Source of the DNA: Flavobacteriales bacterium
GTDB taxonomy: Bacteria; Bacteroidota; Bacteroidia; Flavobacteriales_F; PHOS-HE28
Length of the DNA stretch: 64,000 bases
NCBI GenBank assembly: GCA_020635695.1
Contig: JACJZH010000004.1
Location: forward strand, 124,001 to 188,000
Direction: 5' to 3'
A program made the position numbers and the translations under genes. A model generated the notes under the pieces. That model saw only the letters and a list, made by a program, of their open reading frames with translations. It made no database searches and was not told the DNA's origin. Of this stretch, positions 25,362-32,876 are shown in pieces. Every line of letters begins with the position of its first letter. The stretch's first letter is position 1.

Positions 25362-25877
25362 GTGAAGGGCAGCATCACCAGTGTGCAGGAACTGATCCTT
25401 GCCCTTGAGGAAGGACCCGGGCAGGACGGTTACCTGTCCATCCTGAAGCGGCTGGAGATCCCTGTCCGTGACCTGGTGCCGCTCTGCACTTGGCATCAGA
25501 AGCACTATACGCGCAACTGCCTGAGCCGGAACGCGGACTTCGAGCTGTTCCTGATCTGCTATGAAAAGGGACAGCGCACGTCGATCCATGATTACGACAG
25601 CCAGGAGGCGTGGGTGCACCCCGTCAGCGGGGAGGTCACCGAGGAACGGTTCGCCCTGGGTCCGAACGGTGCCCTGCGCCTGGTGAACAGCACCGTGCTC
25701 CGCCCCCCGACCTTCAGCTACATGCACAACGGCAGCAGCGTGCACCGCTATGTGAACACGCACGACGGCCGCAGCATCACGCTGAACCTCTATGCCAAGC
25801 CGCTGCGCAAGTGGAAGGTGTACGACGAGACCACCGGAGACCCCAGCACCATGTCCCCCGGGCCGCAGGACCGATGA
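25362..25877 (+). CDS. cysteine dioxygenase family protein with altered iron site
   Basis: A 171-residue cupin of the cysteine dioxygenase type, read from GTG. The family oxidises cysteine or N-terminal thiols with O2. The fold motifs are present: ERFALGPNG, the third ligand region SVHRYVN (His128) and LNLYAKPLRKWKVYD. The first metal motif reads IHDYDSQEAWVH, so His76 is present but the second ligand expected two residues on is Tyr78 instead of His. His86, ten residues on, might substitute. It may be a subgroup with a different metal site or substrate. It is controlled by operator C, next to the thioredoxin gene. Confidence 0.75.
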   Translation: MKGSITSVQELILALEEGPGQDGYLSILKRLEIPVRDLVPLCTWHQKHYTRNCLSRNADFELFLICYEKGQRTSIHDYDSQEAWVHPVSGEVTEERFALGPNGALRLVNSTVLRPPTFSYMHNGSSVHRYVNTHDGRSITLNLYAKPLRKWKVYDETTGDPSTMSPGPQDR

Positions 25878-25897
25878 TATGGCGAAGCGTCGTTCGC

Positions 25898-25905
25898 TAT
25901 CTTTC
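25898..25905 (+). promoter_or_regulatory. -7-type promoter element TATCTTTC
   Basis: Close to TAnnTTTG, ending 18 bases before the ATG at 25924. No TGAC-N4-GTCA box lies at the position where the other promoters of this block carry one. Confidence 0.5.
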
Positions 25906-25923
25906 TCCGGCTCGCACGGCGCC

Positions 25924-27126
25924 ATGCTCACCACCTTTCGAGAACAGGACCATGCCAGGGTCTGCGGCATCATGTTCCAGACCGCGGCGGAAGGCCTCGT
26001 GGTCGTGGACGCGAAAGGCCTGATCCGCCTGCAGAACCCGCGACTGGCCGAACTCTTCGGGTACAAGGACGAGGAACTGGTAGGCCAGCCCATTGAAAAG
26101 CTCGTTCCCGAGGCGATCGCCTCCGGACACCGGGCCCATCGCGACCGCTATCTCGAAAAGCCCCAGCAACGTCCCATGGGCAGCGGTCTCGAGCTCCGGG
26201 GGCGACGGAAGGACGGCAGCGAATTTCCCGTGGAAGTGAGCCTGAACCACTTCGAGGTGGATGGCGAGCGCTTCGTGATGGGGTTGGTGACCGATGTGAC
26301 CCTGCGGAAACGGGCCGAGCACGAACTGGCCGCCACGCTCTCCGACCTGGAGGCGCGCGTGGAACAGCGCACCGGGGAGCTGCGACAGGCCGAACACAAC
26401 GTGCGCGAGGCCCTGGAACGTGAACGTGAGCTCAACGAACTGAAGTCCCGGTTCGTGTCCATGGCCTCCCATGAGTTCCGCACGCCGCTCAGCACCATCA
26501 TGAGCTCGGTGGACCTGATCGGCAGGTACACGGACGATGCCCGGAACGAGAAAGTGGGAAAGCATGTTGACCGGATCCGGGGCAAGGTGCGCGAGCTCAC
26601 CGGCATCCTGAACGACTTCCTCTCGCTGGACAAATTGGAGCAGGGGCTGGTGGCCTGCCACCCGGCCCCGTTCGATGTGCTCGATCTGTGCATCGGCCTC
26701 ATCGAGGAAATGCGCACCCTGGCCAAACCCGGTCAGGCCGTGCATTTCGACCATTCCGGAGAGGTGCGTGAGGCCTGCACGGACCGGCAGATGCTGAGCA
26801 ACGTGGTGAGCAACCTGCTGAGCAACGCGATCAAATACTCGCCCGAGGACCGGCCGATCCACCTGCGCACCGCCATCACGAACGGAATGCTGAGCATCCA
26901 GGTGGAGGACCAGGGCATCGGGATCCCGGAAAAGGACCAGGTGCACCTGTTCGAGCGTTTCTTCCGGGCCGGCAACACCGTGAGCATCCAGGGTACCGGA
27001 CTTGGGCTCAACATCGTGCGCAAGTACCTGGACATGATGGGCGGTTCCATCCGGTTCGATAGCCGGGAAGGCGCCGGGACCACGTTCTTTGTGGAAATTC
27101 CCATGACCTCCGAAAGCCCTCATTGA
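25924..27126 (+). CDS. PAS-domain sensor histidine kinase
   Basis: A 400-residue kinase without membrane segments, so a cytoplasmic sensor. PAS domain at about 15-135 (TAAEGLVVVDAKGLIRLQN, RRKDGSEFPVEVSL), then a coiled linker, a HisKA domain with SHEFRTPLS (phosphorylated His183) and an HATPase_c domain with N-box NLLSNAIKYSP, DQGIGIPE and GTGLGLNI. The PAS ligand is unknown; the characteristic FixL haem-histidine context is not clearly matched. The start at 25924 is preferred because the promoter element lies just upstream. The receiver-Crp/Fnr fusion gene follows 71 bases later and is the likely phosphorylation partner. Confidence 0.9.
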   Translation: MLTTFREQDHARVCGIMFQTAAEGLVVVDAKGLIRLQNPRLAELFGYKDEELVGQPIEKLVPEAIASGHRAHRDRYLEKPQQRPMGSGLELRGRRKDGSEFPVEVSLNHFEVDGERFVMGLVTDVTLRKRAEHELAATLSDLEARVEQRTGELRQAEHNVREALERERELNELKSRFVSMASHEFRTPLSTIMSSVDLIGRYTDDARNEKVGKHVDRIRGKVRELTGILNDFLSLDKLEQGLVACHPAPFDVLDLCIGLIEEMRTLAKPGQAVHFDHSGEVREACTDRQMLSNVVSNLLSNAIKYSPEDRPIHLRTAITNGMLSIQVEDQGIGIPEKDQVHLFERFFRAGNTVSIQGTGLGLNIVRKYLDMMGGSIRFDSREGAGTTFFVEIPMTSESPH

Positions 27127-27197
27127 GCCATGCCGGTGCGGCTGCGGGAACGCAGGCCACCGGTGCGGCACCTTGGAGGCCCCAACCAAGAGACCCG

Positions 27198-28259
27198 ATG
27201 AAGACGATCCTGCTGATCGAGGACGACCCGGACATGCGGGAGAACACCGCTGAGATCCTGGAGCTCGCCAACTACCGCGTGCTGAAGGCCGAGAACGGCA
27301 AGCGTGGCGTGGAACAGGCCAAGAAGGAACTCCCCGACCTCGTGCTCTGCGACATCATGATGCCGGAACTGGACGGCTACGGCGTGCTGCACCTGCTGAG
27401 CCGCGACCAGTCCACCGCCGAGATCCCGTTCATCTTCCTGAGCGCCAAGGCCGAACGCAGCGATGTGCGCAAGGGCATGGACCTGGGCGCGGACGACTAC
27501 CTGACGAAGCCCTTCGAGGAGAGCGAACTGTTGAACGCGATCGAAGGCCGCCTCAAGCGCAGCGAGCTCTTCCGCAAGGGCTTCGACCAGAGCCTGGAGG
27601 GCCTCGAGCACTTCATGGACCAGGCACGCGGACTGGCCGCACTGAAGGACATCTCCGCCGACCGGAAGACGCGCACCTTCACCAAGAAGGAACCGATCTT
27701 CTATGAGGGCGACGAGCTCCGCTCCGTCTACTTCATCAACAACGGCAAGGTGCGCACCTACAAGATGAACAACGACGGCAAGGAGCTGGTGACCGGGCTC
27801 CAGGGTCCGGGTTCGTTCCTCGGGCACCTGGCCATCCTGGAGGGCGGGCGTTCAGCGGAAAGCGCCGAGGCCCTGGAGGACACCGAGGTCGCCATCATCC
27901 CCCGCGAGGACCTGCTGGCCCTGATGTACCGCGACCGCGACGTGTCCATCCGGTTCATCAAGATGCTCACCCAGGAGGTGCACGAGAAGGAGAAGCAGCT
28001 GCTGGACCTGGCCTATGCCTCCGTTCGCCAGCGGGTGGCCCAGGCGCTGCTCCGGCTCCGCGACCGGTTCAGCGGGGACGATCCCGGGCACCTGGGCGTG
28101 CGGATCAGCCGGGAGGACCTGGCCACCATCGTGGGCACGGCCACGGAATCCCTGATCCGTACGCTCTCCGACCTGCGCGGGGAAGGCCTGATCGAGGTCC
28201 AGGGCCGCGACATCCGCATCCGCGATGGAAAGGGGCTTGAGAAGCTCGCGACCAACTGA
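27198..28259 (+). CDS. response regulator fused to a Crp/Fnr-type DNA-binding regulator
   Basis: A 353-residue fusion. Residues 1-120 are a receiver domain with the acidic pair EDD near residue 10, phosphoacceptor Asp52 (CDIMMP) and Lys in LTKPF. Residues about 155-265 form a cyclic-nucleotide-binding-like barrel (IFYEGDELRSVYFINNGKV, GPGSFLGHLAIL). About 285-345 is the Crp/Fnr winged helix (ISREDLATIVGTATESLIRTLSDL). The recognition helix carries E-S-x-x-R, similar to the E-T-x-S-R of FNR, which reads TGA half-sites. It is the prime candidate for the TGAC-N4-GTCA sites A-D. CACCTTGG (27169-27176) lies 21 bases upstream of the start. Confidence 0.92.
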   Translation: MKTILLIEDDPDMRENTAEILELANYRVLKAENGKRGVEQAKKELPDLVLCDIMMPELDGYGVLHLLSRDQSTAEIPFIFLSAKAERSDVRKGMDLGADDYLTKPFEESELLNAIEGRLKRSELFRKGFDQSLEGLEHFMDQARGLAALKDISADRKTRTFTKKEPIFYEGDELRSVYFINNGKVRTYKMNNDGKELVTGLQGPGSFLGHLAILEGGRSAESAEALEDTEVAIIPREDLLALMYRDRDVSIRFIKMLTQEVHEKEKQLLDLAYASVRQRVAQALLRLRDRFSGDDPGHLGVRISREDLATIVGTATESLIRTLSDLRGEGLIEVQGRDIRIRDGKGLEKLATN

Positions 28260-28261
28260 CC

Positions 28262-28273
28262 TGAGCCGCATCA
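28262..28273. promoter_or_regulatory. degenerate Crp/Fnr-type operator TGAG-N4-ATCA (site D)
   Basis: TGAGCCGCATCA, centred at 28267.5, again exactly 29.5 bases upstream of TATTTTCG. It matches six of the eight core positions of sites A-C. ATCA is the half-site read by FNR itself. Confidence 0.5.
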
Positions 28274-28296
28274 TCACCGCATCGGAGGGCAGATCG

Positions 28297-28304
28297 TATT
28301 TTCG
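28297..28304 (+). promoter_or_regulatory. -7-type promoter element TATTTTCG
   Basis: TAnnTTnG match behind operator D, ending 21 bases before the ATG at 28326. Confidence 0.55.
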
Positions 28305-28325
28305 CCACAAATCACCGGTCCACAC

Positions 28326-28547
28326 ATGAACGCCAAGAAGATCGCCGGCCTCGTTGCATGGCTCATCGCCTTCGCACTTCCCTTCCAGTACGCCCTGCTG
28401 AACACCGAGGAGGTGGTCAAGGAGGACGGTTCGGCCAACAACACGTTGGGCCTCATCAGCTTCGTGGCCATGCTCGCCCTGGTGTTCATCGGTTACGCGC
28501 TGGTGGACTCCTCCTCGGGCAAGGGCTCCGAGGCCCACGGCCACTGA
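28326..28547 (+). CDS. small two-transmembrane protein of unknown function
   Basis: A 73-residue inner-membrane protein with two hydrophobic helices (about 6-25 and 42-61) joined by an acidic loop (NTEEVVKEDGSANN). The C-terminus ends in a short histidine-containing tail (EAHGH). No family is recognised. It is the first gene of a probable operon with the universal stress protein (15 bases downstream) and the M50 protease, under operator D. Its size and position suggest a modulator of a membrane partner. Confidence 0.72.
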   Translation: MNAKKIAGLVAWLIAFALPFQYALLNTEEVVKEDGSANNTLGLISFVAMLALVFIGYALVDSSSGKGSEAHGH

Positions 28548-28561
28548 TCCCGTTCCCCGCC

Positions 28562-29362
28562 ATGGCGCACATCCTCCTTCCCACCGACTTCAGCGGCAAC
28601 GCCCTCAACGCGGCCAAATACGCCGCCATGCTCTTCGGCACTGAAGGGAACACGTTCACGGTGCTCAACAGCTTCATGGCCCCGCACGCCGGCGCCAGTG
28701 TGCTGATGTCCCTGGACGATATCCTGGGGCGCGAGTCGCGGGAAGGTGTGGAGGAGTTCGCGAAGCGTCTGCAGGAGGACATGGACCTGTCGAGGAGCAC
28801 GGTGCAAGTGATGAGTGAACACGGTGATCTGCCGGGTGTGATCGCACGCCTCCAGGAGGACGACCCCTCGATCGATGCCGTGGTGATGGGTACCCAGGGC
28901 GCCACCGGCCTCAAGGAGGTGCTCATGGGCAGCAATACCGCCGACGTGGTGCGCCGATCGACCAAAGCCGTTCTGGCAGTGCCCGAAAAGGCGGAACACC
29001 AGCTCCCCAGGCGCATCCTGGTGGCCGATGACGGTGGGCGTGTGGACCGCGCTACCGTGCAGGTGCTGCTGGACATTGCCCGCAAAGGCAACGCCGAGAT
29101 CCATCTGGTGCGCGTGAAGACCGACGAGGAACGCACGGGCAGCCATTATCCCGAGCTGCTGGACGGCATCTCCTTCCGCACCTTCGAGATCGAAGGCGAG
29201 GATGTCGAGAGCGCGTTGAACGACCAGGTGAAGGTGAGCGACGCCGACCTGGTGGTGATGCTGCGCCGCAAGCTGGGGCTGTTCGAAGGCATCTTCCACC
29301 GCAGCGCCTCCAAGCGCATGGTGATGCATACGCACATCCCGCTGCTGGTGCTCCAGCAGTGA
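28562..29362 (+). CDS. universal stress protein, two-domain
   Basis: A 266-residue protein starting MAHILLPTDFSGNALNAAKY. The first UspA domain has the ATP-binding loop GTQGATGLKEVLMGSN (G-x2-G-x9-G-S). The second half (from about residue 145, RRILVADDGGRVD) is a diverged UspA-like domain without the loop. It is the second universal stress protein of the block and lies 15 bases after the small membrane protein. Its stop overlaps the GTG of the M50 protease gene (GTGA), giving translational coupling. Confidence 0.85.
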   Translation: MAHILLPTDFSGNALNAAKYAAMLFGTEGNTFTVLNSFMAPHAGASVLMSLDDILGRESREGVEEFAKRLQEDMDLSRSTVQVMSEHGDLPGVIARLQEDDPSIDAVVMGTQGATGLKEVLMGSNTADVVRRSTKAVLAVPEKAEHQLPRRILVADDGGRVDRATVQVLLDIARKGNAEIHLVRVKTDEERTGSHYPELLDGISFRTFEIEGEDVESALNDQVKVSDADLVVMLRRKLGLFEGIFHRSASKRMVMHTHIPLLVLQQ

Positions 29363-30465
29363 TCGGGATGGCCTCCGCGCTCCGGCTCTTCTCCTTTCGC
29401 GACATCCAGGTCCGTGTGCACTGGACCTTTTTGTTGTTGATCGGCTGGATCGTGTTCAGCGTGCTGAGCGGTGGTCAGGGGTTCCGCGAGGTGCTCGTGG
29501 GGATCGTCCTGGTGCTCGTGGTCTTCACCTGCGTGGTGTTGCACGAGTTCGGGCACGCGCTCACGGCGCGGCATTTCGGAGTGAACACGCGCAACATCAC
29601 GCTCTACCCGATCGGCGGCGTGGCCAGCCTCGAACGCATGCCGGAGGAACCGAAGCAGGAGTTCCTGATCACCCTGGCCGGGCCCCTGGTGAACCTGGCG
29701 ATCGTGCTCCTCGCGGGCACGGTGCATCTGCTTCTGGCGGGGCTCCGCTTCGTGCAGGACCCGTTCGAGGGCGGCCCCATGCTGTTGACCCTGAGCAGCT
29801 TCCTGATCGTGGTGAACGCGATGCTCTTCCTCTTCAACCTGATCCCCGCGTTTCCGATGGACGGCGGGCGCATCCTGCGTTCGTTGCTGGCCATGGCCAT
29901 GCCGCGCACCCGTGCGACCCGCATCGCGGCCAACATCGGCCGGCTCTTCGCCCTCGGCTTCATGGCCTATGGCTTGTTCAACGGGCAGCCCTTCCTGGTG
30001 CTGATCGGTGTGTTCGTGCTGCTGGCGGCCTCCGGTGAAGCCCGGCTCGTGAGCACACAGGCCGCGTTGCACGGCATTCCGGCGTCCCGGGTCATGCGCA
30101 CCCTGTTCTGGCGCATGGACGCAGGTGCCACGGTGCAGCAGGCAGTGGACGAGCTGCTGGCCGGCGGCGACAAGGACCTGATCGTCCAGGACCGGGGCGC
30201 CTACCTCGGCGTGCTCCATGAAAGTGACCTGATGAAGGCCCTTCAGGAAGGCAGGGCGCAGGCGCGGCTCAGCGACCTGCGTCCGAAGGCGGCCCCGCCC
30301 GTGAAGCCGGACGCCGACATCGGTCAGGTCTACCTGCAGCTGATGCAGGGAAAATGGAACATCCTGCCCGTGCTCGATGGTGAGCGGCTCGCTGGCATCG
30401 TGGAACTGGAGAACCTGTCCGAGTTCATCCAGGTGCGGGAGGCCACCGGCGGGGCCGGCTCCTGA
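29359..30465 (+). CDS. site-2-type M50 metalloprotease with CBS domains
   Basis: A 368-residue polytopic membrane protease. The zinc motif HEFGH lies in TM2 (VVLHEFGHALTARHFGV) and the second motif is FPMDGGR (NPDG type). A C-terminal pair of CBS domains (about 235-360, ASRVMRTLFW and LQLMQGKWNILPVLDGE) could bind adenine nucleotides and regulate activity. Such SpoIVFB-like proteases cut membrane-bound regulators. The GTG at 29359 overlaps the preceding stop; the ATG at 29368 is the alternative start. It is probably the last gene of the operon behind site D and converges on the DUF5777 gene six bases away. Confidence 0.88.
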   Translation: MIGMASALRLFSFRDIQVRVHWTFLLLIGWIVFSVLSGGQGFREVLVGIVLVLVVFTCVVLHEFGHALTARHFGVNTRNITLYPIGGVASLERMPEEPKQEFLITLAGPLVNLAIVLLAGTVHLLLAGLRFVQDPFEGGPMLLTLSSFLIVVNAMLFLFNLIPAFPMDGGRILRSLLAMAMPRTRATRIAANIGRLFALGFMAYGLFNGQPFLVLIGVFVLLAASGEARLVSTQAALHGIPASRVMRTLFWRMDAGATVQQAVDELLAGGDKDLIVQDRGAYLGVLHESDLMKALQEGRAQARLSDLRPKAAPPVKPDADIGQVYLQLMQGKWNILPVLDGERLAGIVELENLSEFIQVREATGGAGS

Positions 30466-30471
30466 TCGCTC

Positions 30472-31410
30472 CTACCCTTCCCCCTGCTCCTGCTCACGGA
30501 TGCGCTCGCGCGCCTTGGCCTTGGGGTCATGCAGGGTGAACACCCGCGAGATGTTGAACCCGAAGTGGATGTCGCCCTCGCTCCACTGTCCCACCGTCTC
30601 GGTGATGTAGGCCCGCTCGAACATGCCCGTGCTGTTGGTGGCATGCAACTGGAACACATGCCCGCCGGTCTCGATGTCGAAGCCGATGGAGAAGGAGTTG
30701 TAGTAGCCATCCTCCAACATGTCCGGGGGCACGTAGAAATACTCGGCATTGATCGCCACCCGCTTCGTGAGCTTGATGCGGCCTGCCACGCCCATGTTCA
30801 GGATGTCGTGCGCGTAGGTGCTGTCCGGTACCAGGTTCTTGTGCACCAGACCGGGCATCAATTGCAGGGTGAAGGACTCACTGAACTTGCGGCCGGCGAT
30901 GAGCTGGAAACTGTAGGCCAGCCGATGGCTGAAGTAATTCTCCACCGTGGGATCGTACCAAGGCAGGTCCTCCTCCTCCTGGGTGTTCATGGACATGGCC
31001 GCCACTCCGGCCAGCGTGATGGGCATGTTGCAACCCTGATCGCATTGGCGCAGGAGCTTGTACTTCACGAATCCGTCCACGGTCTTCTGGTAGCTGCTGC
31101 GCCCGATGCCGACCATCAACTGGGGCGTGACACCGTAGTCCAGGCCCAAGCGGATCGTGGCCTGGTCCAGGCCGAAGAACTCGTTGAAGCCCTCGTTCAG
31201 GAAGCCGAAGCGATGACCGATCTTGAAATCAAGAACTCCGTGCGCCACGTTCTCCAGGCTGTGGCTGTTGATGACGCGCGTGGTCTTGAAGCTGGCGTCG
31301 GTCATGATCACCAGGTCCTCCTCCTCCTCACCGAGCAGGCTCAGCAGGTCGTCCTGCGCGGGAAGGGCGGTGGCCACACCGAGCAGGGCCACGATGAACA
31401 ATTGTCTCAT
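30472..31410 (-). CDS. DUF5777 family beta-barrel protein
   Basis: A 312-residue predicted outer-membrane beta-barrel with a signal peptide (MRQLFIVALLGVATALPAQ). Alternating strands and motifs such as GVLDFKIGHRFGFLNEGFNEFFGLDQATIRLGL-type segments match DUF5777. In other Bacteroidota these barrels sit next to YceI and c-type cytochrome lipoproteins, as here. It follows the YceI gene by 94 bases and is probably the last gene of the cluster that starts at 33635. The function of the family is unknown; a role in envelope transport or electron transfer is an inference from context. Confidence 0.75.
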   Translation of the reverse strand: MRQLFIVALLGVATALPAQDDLLSLLGEEEEDLVIMTDASFKTTRVINSHSLENVAHGVLDFKIGHRFGFLNEGFNEFFGLDQATIRLGLDYGVTPQLMVGIGRSSYQKTVDGFVKYKLLRQCDQGCNMPITLAGVAAMSMNTQEEEDLPWYDPTVENYFSHRLAYSFQLIAGRKFSESFTLQLMPGLVHKNLVPDSTYAHDILNMGVAGRIKLTKRVAINAEYFYVPPDMLEDGYYNSFSIGFDIETGGHVFQLHATNSTGMFERAYITETVGQWSEGDIHFGFNISRVFTLHDPKAKARERIREQEQGEG

Positions 31411-31504
31411 TGATCGGAAGTTGAAGGGTTCGTGAAGAAGGGACCGGGGGCACAGGGCCCCCGGCCACCAGGCTTGGTCCGGATCGGACCGTACCGGAAC
31501 ACGA

Positions 31505-32071
31505 CTACATCAGTTGGTAATCGATCCGGACCTGCACCTGGATCTCCTTCGCGATCTTGTCCCGCACCATGCCGGGGATCTCGATGTCATGATCCTCGGG
31601 GCTCACGACGAACGTGTTCTCAGCCTTCACCTTGCCTTCCTTGTCCACCTCGACCGTACCGGTGGTGGCAACGGGTTTGGTGACACCGTGAATGGTCAGG
31701 TCACCCTTGACGTCCACCTGATAGGTACCGGGCTTCTTGAGCTGGTCGGCCGTGACACCGGAGAACGTGCCCTTGAAGGTCGCCTTCGGGAAGGTGCTGC
31801 TCTCCATGTAGTTCTCGTTGAAGTGCTCCTGCATCAGGGCCTTTTCGAACTCGAACGCCTTGATCAGGGCGGCGAACTCCACCGCGCCGGTGGTCGCGTC
31901 CCAGACGGAGGTCACCTTGTAGTTGTGGGCCTCGATGTTCTCCATCGGGGTCTCGCTGAAGAAGGCGATGGTGCCGGTACGGGTGAAGTACCGCTCCTGG
32001 GCCTGGGTCGCGTAGGTGCAGGCCAGGAGCATGGTCGCGGCCAGCAGATGCTTGAAATGGTTCGTGTTCAT
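31505..32071 (-). CDS. YceI family lipid-binding protein
   Basis: A 188-residue exported YceI protein: signal peptide MNTNHFKHLLAATMLLACTYATQAQ, then a lipocalin-like barrel that binds polyprenoid-type lipids in characterised homologues. Conserved segments are FNENYMESSTFPKATFKG and KGDLTIHGVTKPV. The start at 32071 is chosen for the signal peptide. It has 28 bases to the OB-fold gene upstream and belongs to the minus-strand cluster. A second YceI gene lies at 37825, with the same KGxLTIHG and NENYM features. Confidence 0.87.
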   Translation of the reverse strand: MNTNHFKHLLAATMLLACTYATQAQERYFTRTGTIAFFSETPMENIEAHNYKVTSVWDATTGAVEFAALIKAFEFEKALMQEHFNENYMESSTFPKATFKGTFSGVTADQLKKPGTYQVDVKGDLTIHGVTKPVATTGTVEVDKEGKVKAENTFVVSPEDHDIEIPGMVRDKIAKEIQVQVRIDYQLM

Positions 32072-32099
32072 GATGGTCGTGTTCGTTGTTCGTTCAGGT

Positions 32100-32507
32100 T
32101 CATTCAGCGAGCGCACAGCGCTGCAGGATCACATCGAATCCGGTGAAGCCGGCACAGAATCCCTTCACGGCGAGCTGGTCGCCCACCGAGACGGCCGGTG
32201 CCGCGGAGGCTTCGAATTCACAGGTGACGCGGCTCATCGGTCCTTCGCCGGCCAGGTGCAGGTTCACCTTCTCGCCCTGCTCCTCCAGTTCGATCAGCTC
32301 ACCCTTCACCAGGAGCACGCCTTCCGAGTACTGCTTCAGGGCGTCCTGTTCATCCGTCTCGAAGGCGGCGATCAGTTCGGCGGCGGAAATGGTATGGGCC
32401 ACCTCGGCATCGCCAGCTTCCTCAGGCTTTCGGTTGTACTCGGACCACGCATACCAGCCGCCCAGCAGGCCGCCGGCGAGCACGAGGATGAGGATGGTTC
32501 GTTTCAT
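32100..32507 (-). CDS. membrane-anchored OB-fold (tRNA_anti-like) protein
   Basis: A 135-residue protein with an N-terminal membrane anchor (MKRTILILVLAGGLLGGWYAW), then an OB-fold of the tRNA_anti-like type (SAAELIAAFETDEQDALKQY, VKGELIELEEQG, KGFCAGFTGFDVILQRC). Such small proteins occur beside YceI and cytochrome-like lipoproteins in Bacteroidota. Two cysteines (in VTCEF and the terminal LQRC) could form a disulfide. The gene starts 8 bases after the haem lipoprotein stop and is part of the minus-strand operon. Ligand and role are unknown. Confidence 0.7.
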   Translation of the reverse strand: MKRTILILVLAGGLLGGWYAWSEYNRKPEEAGDAEVAHTISAAELIAAFETDEQDALKQYSEGVLLVKGELIELEEQGEKVNLHLAGEGPMSRVTCEFEASAAPAVSVGDQLAVKGFCAGFTGFDVILQRCALAE

Positions 32508-32515
32508 GGTCGTGT

Positions 32516-32869
32516 TCAGTTCTGTGGGGCTCCGGCCTGGATCCACACGTCCAGCTGCTGGATCTCGCAGGCGCTCAGGGCGAAGTCCGGAGGCATCGTG
32601 CCATCGACCACCACCTCCTGGCGAAAGGTGCCGTTGTCCACCTTGTCCTTCACCCCCTGGTAGCTGGTGAAGTCGCCGGTGCCCGTTCCACCGGCCACAT
32701 GGCAGCCTGGAATGGCGCAGTTCCCTTGGACGATCGGCTGGACGGTGGCGGACCAGGTCACATTGGTCGTGTCGCAGGTGCCGGCGGGATAGAGCTTCGC
32801 CTCGGTGTCGTAGTAACAACCGGCGAGCAGCAGCACGGGGCCCAGAAGAAAATGTCGTGTTCCGCGCAT
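32516..32869 (-). CDS. small c-type haem lipoprotein
   Basis: A 117-residue lipoprotein (MRGTRHFLLGPVLLLAGC). It carries one haem-c-like site CAIPGCH, a CX4CH spacing instead of CXXCH, in the context VQPIVQGNCAIPGCHVAGG. A later MPP segment may give the axial methionine, and the C-terminal helix ends DVWIQAGAPQN. This repeats the plan of each half of the larger lipoprotein encoded 7 bases upstream. It should sit in the periplasm or outer membrane and carry electrons. The ccm genes at 40537-45837 would supply the haem attachment system. Confidence 0.72.
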   Translation of the reverse strand: MRGTRHFLLGPVLLLAGCYYDTEAKLYPAGTCDTTNVTWSATVQPIVQGNCAIPGCHVAGGTGTGDFTSYQGVKDKVDNGTFRQEVVVDGTMPPDFALSACEIQQLDVWIQAGAPQN

Positions 32870-32876
32870 CGAGCGA

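Noticed and set aside
25924..26340. Haem-binding FixL-type PAS domain in the sensor kinase
   Set aside because: The region contains HRAHRDRY, but the histidine is offset from the FixL haem ligand, and this pattern is common in PAS domains without haem.
27133..27169. Direct repeat CCGGTGCGGC upstream of the REC-Crp gene
   Set aside because: Ten bases in GC-rich DNA, no dyad and no relation to the other operators; probably chance.
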